Source: Hoeflea marina (GTDB lineage Bacteria; Pseudomonadota; Alphaproteobacteria; Rhizobiales; Rhizobiaceae). Taken from it: a stretch of DNA of 64,000 bases. The notes under the pieces are model-generated. The model saw nothing but the letters and a program-made list of their open reading frames with translations. It ran no database searches and was not told the DNA's origin. Location of the stretch: NCBI RefSeq assembly GCF_003182275.1, contig NZ_QGTR01000003.1, positions 124,001-188,000 on the forward strand. Direction: 5' to 3'. This document shows, piece by piece, positions 28,195 to 36,619 of this stretch. Numbering within the stretch: position 1 is the first letter of the stretch; each line of letters starts with the position of its first letter. A program made the position numbers and the translations under genes.

Positions 28195-29529
28195 CTACCA
28201 GCGACGCTCGAAACGTCGGCGCAGGATGATGGCCACCGCATTCATGACCAGAAGAAAGACCAGCAGCACGATGATCGCACCGGATGCCCGTTCAACAAAA
28301 GCGGGATCGGCTCGCTGGGTGAAATTGTAGACCTGCACCGGAAGCGCCGATGCCGGGTCGAAGAAGCCTTCCGGGGGGCTGGCCGGGAAGTCGCGCACGA
28401 AGGCAACCATGCCGATGAGCAGCAGCGGAGCTGTTTCACCCAGAGCCTGGGCAAGCCCGATGATGGTGCCGGTCAGAATGCCGGGCATGGCGAGCGGCAG
28501 CACATGGTGGAATATGGTCTGCATCTTCGAGGCTCCGACACCCAGGGCGGCATCGCGGATGGACGGCGGCACCGACTTGAGGCTGGCGCGGGTCGATATG
28601 ATGATCGTCGGCAGCGTCATCAGGGTCAGCACCAGTCCGCCGACAATCGGAGCCGACTGCGGCAAGCCGGCGAAATTGATGAAGATTGCAAGGCCGAGAA
28701 TGCCGAACACGATGGACGGCACGGCCGCGAGATTGGCGATGTTGACCTCGATGAGGTCAGTCCAGCGGTTGGTGGGTGCGAATTCCTCCAGATAGATCGA
28801 GGCGGCCACCCCAAGCGGCAACGACAGCACCAGCACGATCAGCATCATGTAGGCCGAGCCGATGATGGCCACGCCGAGGCCAGCCGCCTCCGGCCTGAGT
28901 TCCGAAGCGTCCGGGCCAAGAATGAAGTCCCAGTTGAAGTGAAGGCCCATGAGTCCCTTCGCCTTCATCTCGTCGGCAATCGCCAGCTGGGCGGGAGAGA
29001 TGTTGCTGTCGAGCTCGGCCGACGCCATCGACACACGACCCTTGAAATAACCGTCGACGCGGCCGGAGGCAAAGGCACGGAAATCAATGGTCGTTCCGAT
29101 GAGATCCGGATTGGCCAGGACCCGATTGCGCAGCTGTGCCGGGGCTTCCTTGGAAATCAGGTTGAAGACGTCGCGCACCGAGGAGTCATCGGTGGCAATT
29201 CCGGCCTCGGCCAGGGTGGCAACCAGCCCGGCCTGGATCACCTTGCCGTAGCCGATCGTCGTGACCTTCTTCATCGCTTCGACGTCGCGCGTCCCCGAAG
29301 GATCGAGCCGGGCCGGATCAAGCGGAACCTTGATTTCGATGAAGGTCTGGCGGAATGCTCCCAGACCATTGTCGAGCACGGTAAACAGCAGCAATGCCAA
29401 CGCAAGCATCGAAATGGTGATGGCGATCACGCCATAGAGACGAAAGCGGCGCTCGGCGGCGTTGCGGTTCCTGGTGCGGACATCGGCTTCGAAAAGCGAG
29501 AAAACCTGACGGGGGGTCGCAAAGGTCAT
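28195..29529 (-). CDS. pstA: Phosphate ABC transporter permease PstA
   Basis: A 444-residue inner-membrane permease. It has an N-terminal helix, then a long periplasmic region of about 170 residues, then the usual six-helix core with SIYLEEFAP and the coupling loop [20 protein letters not shown]. The extra periplasmic region makes it longer than E. coli PstA but is normal for rhizobia. It overlaps pstC by four bases. Confidence 0.94.
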   Translation of the reverse strand: MTFATPRQVFSLFEADVRTRNRNAAERRFRLYGVIAITISMLALALLLFTVLDNGLGAFRQTFIEIKVPLDPARLDPSGTRDVEAMKKVTTIGYGKVIQAGLVATLAEAGIATDDSSVRDVFNLISKEAPAQLRNRVLANPDLIGTTIDFRAFASGRVDGYFKGRVSMASAELDSNISPAQLAIADEMKAKGLMGLHFNWDFILGPDASELRPEAAGLGVAIIGSAYMMLIVLVLSLPLGVAASIYLEEFAPTNRWTDLIEVNIANLAAVPSIVFGILGLAIFINFAGLPQSAPIVGGLVLTLMTLPTIIISTRASLKSVPPSIRDAALGVGASKMQTIFHHVLPLAMPGILTGTIIGLAQALGETAPLLLIGMVAFVRDFPASPPEGFFDPASALPVQVYNFTQRADPAFVERASGAIIVLLVFLLVMNAVAIILRRRFERRW

Positions 29530-30986
29530 TCGTATTGTTCCCGATATTTGCGCACCACATACAGTGCCACGACATTGAGCGCGAGCGTGAAGACAAAGAG
29601 CGTCAGGCCCAGCGCGAACGCCACGAGGGTCTCCGGCGATCCGAATTCCGTGTCGCCGGTCAGCTGGCTGACGATCTTGACGGTGATGGTCGTCATCGCC
29701 TCGAACGGGTTGAGGCTGAGCTTGGCGGCCGCGCCGGCGCCCAGCACCACGATCATGGTTTCGCCGATGGCCCGGCTGGCAGCCAGCAGGATGGCGCCGA
29801 CGATCCCCGGCAACGCCGCGGGAAGGATCACCTGCTTGACCGTCTCCGACTGGGTCGCCCCGAGGCCGAAGGATCCGTCGCGCATGCTCTGCGGCACGGC
29901 GTTGATGATATCGTCGGAGAGCGAGGAGACAAAGGGAATGAGCATGATGCCCATGACCAAACCGGCCGTCATCACCGAGGACGAGCTCGACCCGATGCCG
30001 AGCGGCGCGGCGAAATAGTCGCGCAGGAAGGGGCCGACGGTGATCAAGGCAAACAGACCGTAGACGATGGTGGGGATGCCGGCGAGGATCTCGATGGCGG
30101 GCTTGACCACGGCACGGACCGTCTTGGACGCATATTCAGCGAGATAGATCGCAGCCAGCAGTCCGATCGGGACCGACACGAGCAGCGCGATGAACGAGAC
30201 ATACAGCGTGCCCCAGACCAGCGGCCAGATGCCCAGATCGGACCCGCCGCGAAACTGCGGATTCCAGACCGTGCTGAAGAAGAAGCCTTCAGGGGAATAG
30301 AGGCGAAAGAAATGCCATGTCTCGAAGACCAGCGAACAAACGATGCCGACAGTGGTCATGACCGCCACGAAGGACGACGCGATCAGCAGCGCGATCACGG
30401 CGCGCTCGCTGACATTGCGGGCGCGGTAGTCCGGACGGATCCGCGACAGTGAAAAGAACAGTCCGGCCAGCGTGACGGCGACCACGACCGTGGTCATGAT
30501 CAGCAGCGCGGTGCGCAGGATCAGGCGGTACGCTTTGGCGGTTTCGAACACCGCCGGGTCAACGTCGGAAGCGAGCGCAACTCCGACCTCGGCAAGACGG
30601 CCGCGCACATCGGTGCTGTTGGCGTCGAGCGCCGCAATGTCGCCTTCGCTCAGAGACGACCGGGCCACAAGCGCGTCGAGACCGCCGGCCATGCGGCGCA
30701 CATCGCTCAGCACCAGGCTCGTGGACGAGCCATCGGCGATGGATCCGGGCGCAATCGTCGAGATCACGTGATTTTCGATCACCAGCGGCTGGATCAGCAG
30801 CCACGCAAGCATGACAAGCAGGGCCGGCGCAGCGGTGAGAATGAAGACCGACTGGCCGTAATAGCCGGGCAGTGAATGCAGCCTGCGCAGATCACCCTGC
30901 ACTGAAGCGAGCGCACGCCGGCGGCCAAGCCCGTATCCGAGTGCGGCGACCGCAATGACAATCAGAAGAAGAAGACCGACGCTCAT
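29526..30986 (-). CDS. pstC: Phosphate ABC transporter permease PstC
   Basis: A 486-residue permease, the partner of PstA. The N-terminal 220 residues contain extra helices and a periplasmic segment, as in rhizobial PstC; the core has AAIYLAEYAS and the coupling loop DGSFGLGATQSETVKQVILP. It comes 66 bases after pstS and overlaps pstA with ATGA-type coupling. Confidence 0.94.
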   Translation of the reverse strand: MSVGLLLLIVIAVAALGYGLGRRRALASVQGDLRRLHSLPGYYGQSVFILTAAPALLVMLAWLLIQPLVIENHVISTIAPGSIADGSSTSLVLSDVRRMAGGLDALVARSSLSEGDIAALDANSTDVRGRLAEVGVALASDVDPAVFETAKAYRLILRTALLIMTTVVVAVTLAGLFFSLSRIRPDYRARNVSERAVIALLIASSFVAVMTTVGIVCSLVFETWHFFRLYSPEGFFFSTVWNPQFRGGSDLGIWPLVWGTLYVSFIALLVSVPIGLLAAIYLAEYASKTVRAVVKPAIEILAGIPTIVYGLFALITVGPFLRDYFAAPLGIGSSSSSVMTAGLVMGIMLIPFVSSLSDDIINAVPQSMRDGSFGLGATQSETVKQVILPAALPGIVGAILLAASRAIGETMIVVLGAGAAAKLSLNPFEAMTTITVKIVSQLTGDTEFGSPETLVAFALGLTLFVFTLALNVVALYVVRKYREQYE

Positions 30987-31052
30987 GGGAAATCCCGACA
31001 GGCAAGAGGAACGGGTGGCGCGGCAGGCGCGCCACCCGAGAGGAACCAGGGA

Positions 31053-32096
31053 TCAGTTCAGCGGACCCATCGGGGTGCCTGCGGCAACGGCAGCCTGCGT
31101 GGCGGCCAGCTCGGGGTCGGAGACGAGGCCGTAGGCAGCGAGCGGGCCGTTGGGGCCGGCCATGTCATCGGACACGAAGAAGTCGATGTATTCCTGCAGG
31201 CCGGGGATCACGCCCAGATGCGCCTTCTTGACGTAGAAGTACAGCGGACGGGAGACCGGATATTCGCCGGAAGCAATCGTTTCGGTCGAAGGCACGATAT
31301 CCTTCATGGTGGCGACGCGGAGCTTGTCGGTGTTGTTCTGGTAGAACGACAGGCCGAAGACGCCAATGGCGTTCTTGTTGGCGTCGAGGCGCGAGAGCGT
31401 CTCGGTGTAGTCGCCATCGATGTCGACCGACACACCATCGGTGCGCAGTTCGAGGCAGGACTTGGCAGCGGCCTTCTTGTCGTCGCCGGCGGCCTTCAGG
31501 AACGCGTCGTACGCGCCGGTGTCCTTGCAGCCTTCTTCGAGAACCTTGACATCGAAGACTTCGCGGGTGCCGTGCTTGGTGCCGGGGATGAAGGCCAGGA
31601 TGTCCTGGGCCGGCAGCTCGGGGTTCACGTCGGCCCAGGTCTTGTTGGTGTTGGCAGTGATCGCGCCGTCCTTGATGACGTTGGCGGCCAGTGCGCCGTA
31701 CCAGTCGGCCGGGGTGAAGGCGAATTCGGGGCCATTGATTTCCGAGGCGAACACGATGCCGTCGTAACCGATGCGGACTTCCATGATCTCGTTGACGCCG
31801 TTGGTCTTGCAGAGATCGATGTCGCCCTGGGAGATGCGCGAGGACGAATTGGCGATGTCGATGGTGTTCTCGTCGACGCCTTCACAGAGCTTCTTGCGGC
31901 CGGCGCCCGAACCACCACCTTCAACGACCGGGGTCGGGAAATCAAAATTCTCGCCGAAAGCTTCGGCAACGATGGTCGCGTAGGGCAGGACGGTCGAGGA
32001 ACCGGCGATCTGGATCTGGTCGCGTGCAACTGCGACGCCGGCAAGGCCGGTTGTCGCCATGAGGACAGCGGCTGCAGTGATTTTGAACGTGTTCAT
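31053..32096 (-). CDS. pstS: Phosphate-binding protein PstS
   Basis: A 347-residue periplasmic phosphate receptor. The signal peptide is MNTFKITAAAVLMATTGLAG with cleavage after VAVA; no lipobox is seen. Ligand-site patterns are IAGSSTVLPYA and SGAGRKKLCEG, with SRPLYFYVKK further on. It is the first gene of the transport operon and is preceded by a three-unit Pho box at 32191-32223. Cysteines at several positions suggest disulfides. Confidence 0.95.
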   Translation of the reverse strand: MNTFKITAAAVLMATTGLAGVAVARDQIQIAGSSTVLPYATIVAEAFGENFDFPTPVVEGGGSGAGRKKLCEGVDENTIDIANSSSRISQGDIDLCKTNGVNEIMEVRIGYDGIVFASEINGPEFAFTPADWYGALAANVIKDGAITANTNKTWADVNPELPAQDILAFIPGTKHGTREVFDVKVLEEGCKDTGAYDAFLKAAGDDKKAAAKSCLELRTDGVSVDIDGDYTETLSRLDANKNAIGVFGLSFYQNNTDKLRVATMKDIVPSTETIASGEYPVSRPLYFYVKKAHLGVIPGLQEYIDFFVSDDMAGPNGPLAAYGLVSDPELAATQAAVAAGTPMGPLN

Positions 32097-32190
32097 GAAA
32101 TTCTCCCGTGATGGGCTGGGGTTTCGGCCCCGTAAGGAACCGCTTGGTCGCCGTTTTCGGCTGGCCTGTTTCTAGGCCCCTGCGGATTCC

Positions 32191-32223
32191 TTTTTATGAC
32201 ACTCTGATCACTGTTTTATGACA
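32191..32223 (-). promoter_or_regulatory. Pho box upstream of pstS (three 11-bp units)
   Basis: On the minus strand the site reads TGTCATAAAAC, AGTGATCAGAG, TGTCATAAAAA: two strong half-repeats 22 bases apart with a degenerate one between, exactly the 11-bp spacing of PhoB subunits. It ends about 95 bases before the pstS start. PhoB-phosphate should activate pstSCAB-phoU-phoB here. Confidence 0.85.
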
Positions 32224-32262
32224 TTTCATCCCCTTGATATTGCTTGTCTTAATTGGGATGAC

Positions 32263-33348
32263 TCACCCGCGTGCGTCAGATTCGCGATTGAATCTGACAC
32301 TGAAGGTCGATCCCTCGCCTGGCTCAGAGCGGACCAGCAGCCGCGCCCGGTGGCGAGTCAGGATGTGCTTGACGATGGCAAGCCCCAATCCGGTACCCTT
32401 CTTGGTCCGGCTGGATTCGACATCGACGCGGTAGAAGCGCTCAGTCAGGCGCGGCACATGCTGCCTGGCGATGCCCGGTCCGTAGTCTCGCACCGACACC
32501 AGCGTCCCCATTCCCGTGTCGGGCTCGATGCCGACATCGACACGGCCACCGCTCTGGCCATATTTGCAGGCATTCTCGATCAGGTTCTCGAGCACCTGGA
32601 TCAGCTCGTCGCGGTCCCCGGAGACGATCACCGGCCGATCGCCATGCGACAGGTTGATCTCGACGCCGATCTCGGCGGCCATCGGACGCAGGGCATCGCA
32701 GACATGGCCGGCGATCTCGACCAGATCGACGCGTCCCTGGGGAGCCACATGCGAGCGCAGTTCAAGCCGCGAGAGCGACAGCAGGTCGTCGATCAACCGC
32801 GACATTCGCGACGCCTGGTCGAGCATGATGCCGAGAAATCTTTCGCGCGCCTTGGCGTCGTCCCGTGCCGGGCCCTGCATGGTTTCCACGAACCCCATCA
32901 GCGAGGCCAGCGGTGTCCTGAGCTCGTGGCTGGCATTGGCAACGAAGTCGGACCGCATGCGGTCGAGACGGCGCGCTTCGGTCAGGTCGCGAAAACTCAG
33001 CACAAACAGGCTGGCGCCGGTCCGGCCGGTGGCATCGCCCTCCGCGGCGTCACCGGACACGGCGGCGGCACGAACCTCGAACCAGCGCTCGGACGGCACT
33101 TTCTCGACCAGCTCGACTGTCCGGGTGTCGCCGTCGGCAATGACCCTGGCCACCATGTCGAGAATGGCCGGCGAGCGGATGCGGGCGGCAAGGGCCGCGC
33201 GTTCGGGGAAGGTGCCGAGATGGATGCGGGCAGCCGCGTTCTGGTGCACCACCGTCGTTTCCCGGTCGATCAGCACGACCGGCAGATCGAGCGCCGCCAG
33301 CACCGCGAAATCCGTCAGGCCGATTGCGTCGCTGTTTTTGTCCGCCAT
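32263..33348 (-). CDS. phoR: Phosphate regulon sensor histidine kinase PhoR (no membrane segment)
   Basis: A 361-residue histidine kinase with a PAS-like region (about 15-110), dimerisation helix with the phosphorylated His in NASHELRTPLASL, and an ATPase domain (NLIENACKYG, DYGPGIA, GTGLGLAIVKH). It phosphorylates PhoB. No hydrophobic N-terminal helix is present, unlike most PhoR proteins, and an in-frame stop lies just upstream, so the coding region cannot be extended. The start at 33348 uses GGAGA as ribosome site. It precedes pstS on the same strand. Confidence 0.9.
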   Translation of the reverse strand: MADKNSDAIGLTDFAVLAALDLPVVLIDRETTVVHQNAAARIHLGTFPERAALAARIRSPAILDMVARVIADGDTRTVELVEKVPSERWFEVRAAAVSGDAAEGDATGRTGASLFVLSFRDLTEARRLDRMRSDFVANASHELRTPLASLMGFVETMQGPARDDAKARERFLGIMLDQASRMSRLIDDLLSLSRLELRSHVAPQGRVDLVEIAGHVCDALRPMAAEIGVEINLSHGDRPVIVSGDRDELIQVLENLIENACKYGQSGGRVDVGIEPDTGMGTLVSVRDYGPGIARQHVPRLTERFYRVDVESSRTKKGTGLGLAIVKHILTRHRARLLVRSEPGEGSTFSVRFNRESDARG

Positions 33349-33473
33349 GCATGTCTCCATCCCTGCCTGATGCAGACTTGTTTAGCCGCATTGCTTGAAA
33401 TCACAATGACGATGTGGCCCTGTGAGGGGAATGAGGCCAGCAGTGTGGCCAGGGCGAACAACGGAGACTGCGA

Positions 33474-34358
33474 ATGTCAAAACCGGCGGAATCAAATGCA
33501 GTCGAGATCGACGTGGATGGAAAGAAGCGCAAATTCGACATCGATGACCCGCAATTGCCCGACTGGGTCAAGGACGAGGCCTTCGAGTCGGGCAACTACC
33601 CCTACAAGAAGAAGCTCGACAAGGACGAATACGAGGAGACGCTGACGGCGCTGCAGATCGAACTGGTGAAGGTGCAGGCGTGGATGGCGGATACGGGCAG
33701 CCGGGTGATCTCGGTGTTCGAGGGCCGAGACGCCGCCGGCAAGGGCGGCTCGATCGGGGCAACGCGCGCTTACATGAACCCGCGTTCGGCCCGCATCGTG
33801 GCCCTGCCGAAGCCGACGGAAACCGAGCGCGGGCAATGGTACTACCAGCGCTATGTCGATCACTTCCCGACCGCCGGCGAGTTCGTGCTGTTTGACCGTT
33901 CCTGGTACAATCGCGCCGGCGTCGAGCCCGTCATGGGCTTCTGCACGCCGGAGGAACACATCCACTTTCTCGAGGAGACCCCGCATTTCGAGCGCATGCC
34001 GGTCAAGGCCGGCATCCACCTGTTCAAGTTCTGGCTCAATATCGGCAGGGAAATGCAGCTCAAACGGTTTCATGACCGGCGGCACGACCCGCTCAAGACC
34101 TGGAAGCTATCGCCCATGGACATCGCCAGCCTGACCAAATGGGACGACTACACCGAGAAGCGCGACCTGATGCTGAAGGAAACCCATATCCCCGGCGCGC
34201 CCTGGACCGTGGTTCGCGCCAACGACAAGCGCCGCGCCCGCATCAATGTCATCCGCACCATCCTCACCGAATTGCCCTATGCGGGCAAGGACAAGGGCGC
34301 CATTGGCGAGATCGACGACAAGATCGTTGGCGAGGGTCCGGAGGCGATCAAGTCCTGA
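33474..34358 (+). CDS. ppk2: Polyphosphate kinase 2 family protein
   Basis: A 294-residue PPK2. Walker A is GRDAAGKGG, Walker B region [17 protein letters not shown], and the lid arginines lie in [13 protein letters not shown]. Class-I PPK2 uses polyphosphate to phosphorylate nucleoside diphosphates, mainly GDP or ADP. It is divergent from phoR with 125 bases between, which places phosphate storage use beside phosphate sensing. GGAGA six bases before ATG 33474 supports the start. No convincing Pho box is seen in its own upstream region. Confidence 0.92.
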   Translation: MSKPAESNAVEIDVDGKKRKFDIDDPQLPDWVKDEAFESGNYPYKKKLDKDEYEETLTALQIELVKVQAWMADTGSRVISVFEGRDAAGKGGSIGATRAYMNPRSARIVALPKPTETERGQWYYQRYVDHFPTAGEFVLFDRSWYNRAGVEPVMGFCTPEEHIHFLEETPHFERMPVKAGIHLFKFWLNIGREMQLKRFHDRRHDPLKTWKLSPMDIASLTKWDDYTEKRDLMLKETHIPGAPWTVVRANDKRRARINVIRTILTELPYAGKDKGAIGEIDDKIVGEGPEAIKS

Positions 34359-34557
34359 ACCGGCGCGGACCTGCCTTCCGGCGCCCCCCGCAGGAACGCC
34401 GGCACTGTGCAATCGGACACAGCGCCGCGATGGAGATGCTTTACTGAGCAGCGAGATCAACTGCGGCACCGGCTGGCAAAGGTTCCATTTGCGCGCCGAG
34501 GTGCTATGAAAGGCAGACCGTATCCATGACTGCACACGCCATTCCGAGAATGCTGCC

Positions 34558-35868
34558 ATGAAACATCTTTTGGTCCCGCTGGTCTGGTCTGCGTCGTTGC
34601 TGACGGCTGTCTCTCCCTTGCCGGCGGCCGGGAGCGACATCGATACCGCATTCTCCGGCCGCTACCAGAACCCGGAGGATGTTTTCGCGCTCGGCGAATT
34701 CGTCCGCGCCGCCTCGGACACGGGCCAGTTCGACCAGGCGATCTCGACATTGGAAGAACACCTCATCCGCCACGCCGACGACGGGCGGGCACGGCTGGCG
34801 CTGGCGCGGCTCTATGCCAATGTCGGATCATGGGATCTGGCGGTCGAGCAAGTGACCGATGCCTTGGCAACCGGTCAGTTGAGCGGTGGCGAACAGATCG
34901 AGGCGAGCCGGCTGCAGCGCCGTGCATCCCGGGCCGCCAGCGGAGTCGAATGGTTTCTGGACGTCAGCGCAGGTGTGCGAGTCACTGATCTGGACGTGGA
35001 TGTGCCTTACTCGTCCTGGCATGACCGCACCGACACCGGCGGGTATGCCAAGGCCGACGGAGCGGTGCGGTTCGATCTTGGAACCGGGCTTGGCGATGCG
35101 CTGATCATTGCAGGCAGCGCAGAAGTGGACCGCCACTACGAAGACAACTTCCTAGGCGACGGCCCATCATTCGGCCTTTCCGATGGCGATCTCTTCAACG
35201 CCCGCCATGGACGTGTTTCACTGACCTACGACATGGGCTTGCCGGTGACCTCCATCGATGCTGCGAGACTGCAATTTGGCGGCTTCGCGGAGGTTCAGAC
35301 CTATCATCAGCAAATCCGTGAACAGGCATTGGGCGGATTGGCTCGACTCGTTCTTCTGCCAACGGTTGACACGCAAATTTATGGTGAGGTCAGTTATTCC
35401 GACTTGTCCCAATCGGAAGGTCTGTTGTCGCAATCGCGGCTCACCTGGGAGGCTGGCAGCAGTTGGCGCGTCGCCCAAAGCCATACGCTGGGTCTTCTTG
35501 GCCGCGGCCTGCGCGAAGAAGATGACAGCGGCGACGCTACGGCGGAGATGTCTGAAGTTGGCGTGTCTTACCTCGGCATATTGCCGTTTCGGCCTTTCAA
35601 CACGATCTGGACACACCAACTCACCGGAACGATCGGCACTTTTTCGAGCAAGAACTCCATAGAGTATGATGACATTAAGGTCTTCACGGGCAAGCACTGG
35701 CGGATTGAGTGGGCCAACCAGTTCCACATCGATGGCCAAAATCGGATCGACCTTTCCTATTCGGCTACCCGGCGCAATTTCGACCCGGCCGGAAACGTAC
35801 CTGAGATAATAGAGGGGCAGAGCTCGCTGACCCAGTCGGTGAGCCTTGGCTTCACCCACAGGTTCTAG
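34558..35868 (+). CDS. Outer-membrane beta-barrel protein with TPR-like N-terminus
   Basis: A 436-residue exported protein with signal peptide MKHLLVPLVWSASLLTAV, cut near AAG. Residues about 35-115 resemble tetratricopeptide helices (FDQAISTLEEHLIRHADDGRARLALARLYA, in part). From about 135 on the sequence alternates in beta-strand fashion (DVSAGVRVTDLDV, ARLQFGGFAEVQTY) and ends QSVSLGFTHRF with a terminal Phe, the outer-membrane barrel signal. It is followed after 7 bases by a FecR-domain gene and then a CHASE2 cyclase, so it may be the outer sensor or anchor of that unit. Exact family not recognised. Confidence 0.7.
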   Translation: MKHLLVPLVWSASLLTAVSPLPAAGSDIDTAFSGRYQNPEDVFALGEFVRAASDTGQFDQAISTLEEHLIRHADDGRARLALARLYANVGSWDLAVEQVTDALATGQLSGGEQIEASRLQRRASRAASGVEWFLDVSAGVRVTDLDVDVPYSSWHDRTDTGGYAKADGAVRFDLGTGLGDALIIAGSAEVDRHYEDNFLGDGPSFGLSDGDLFNARHGRVSLTYDMGLPVTSIDAARLQFGGFAEVQTYHQQIREQALGGLARLVLLPTVDTQIYGEVSYSDLSQSEGLLSQSRLTWEAGSSWRVAQSHTLGLLGRGLREEDDSGDATAEMSEVGVSYLGILPFRPFNTIWTHQLTGTIGTFSSKNSIEYDDIKVFTGKHWRIEWANQFHIDGQNRIDLSYSATRRNFDPAGNVPEIIEGQSSLTQSVSLGFTHRF

Positions 35869-35875
35869 GGAGACC

Positions 35876-36619
35876 ATGATGCAGTGCTCGATCAAGACTT
35901 TCCTTCTTCCGTTGGCCCTGATGGCATGGACCACCGGCACCGCAATGGCGGATTCGGTGGGCGAATTGACGGCGGTGCAGACCAATGTCGATCGCAACGG
36001 AACCGTGGCCCAGATCGGCAGCGGAATTTCGCTTGGCGACACACTGGTCAGTAACACCACCGGCTTGGGCATGATCGTGTTCATCGACCAGTCAAGCGCC
36101 AAGATCGGTCCGAATTCGCGTCTGGTGATCGACGACTTCGTCTATTCCGGCGGAACCGGCAAGAGTGCGGTGCGCATGGACCGCGGCGTAACCCGGTTTT
36201 ACGGCGGACGAATTTCCAAGAAGGGCGCAATGTCGATCACCACACCCAATGTGGTGCTCGCCGTACGTGGAGGCATCGTTGACGTATCGGTGGCCGGCGG
36301 CGTCAGCATCGCGACATTGCGCGCGGGCAAGCTCACCTGCACCGCCGGTGGCGTCACCAAGGTGATCACCAAACCGGGTATGGCCTGCACTTCCGATTCA
36401 AACGGGCTGCGGATCGGCAAAACCGGAGTCTTCAAGGTATTGAACCCGGCCATCGGCACCGGTGACAGCGACGGCATTGACAGCGCCGGGCTCTGCTCGG
36501 GAAAGGCTTCCTCGCGGCTGCCCTTCTGCCAGAGCCGCAATGGCCAGTTGCCCGGCTTTGGTAGCCAAGGGTCACGGACCATTCTGAGGATTCCACCGAT
36601 CCGAAAGGGCGATTATTGA
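35876..36619 (+). CDS. FecR-domain periplasmic protein
   Basis: A 247-residue exported protein. After the signal peptide (TFLLPLALMAWTTGTAMA) comes a FecR-like domain: VGELTAVQTNVDRNG, ISLGDTLVSN, GMIVFIDQSSAKIGPNSRLVID and ITTPNVVLAVRGGIVDVSVAGG. Two Cys pairs (TCTAGG, MACTSD; LCSGK, FCQSR) may form disulfides. Stand-alone FecR proteins of this kind occur beside CHASE2 cyclases. The start may be ATG 35876 or 35879; AGGGAG favours the second. Its TGA overlaps the TTG start of the cyclase gene. Confidence 0.82.
   Translation: MMQCSIKTFLLPLALMAWTTGTAMADSVGELTAVQTNVDRNGTVAQIGSGISLGDTLVSNTTGLGMIVFIDQSSAKIGPNSRLVIDDFVYSGGTGKSAVRMDRGVTRFYGGRISKKGAMSITTPNVVLAVRGGIVDVSVAGGVSIATLRAGKLTCTAGGVTKVITKPGMACTSDSNGLRIGKTGVFKVLNPAIGTGDSDGIDSAGLCSGKASSRLPFCQSRNGQLPGFGSQGSRTILRIPPIRKGDY

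Noticed and set aside
28504-30018. Open frame of 504 codons antisense to pstA and pstC
   Set aside because: Low-complexity His/Asp/Arg-rich translation without homology; pstA and pstC are certain on the other strand.
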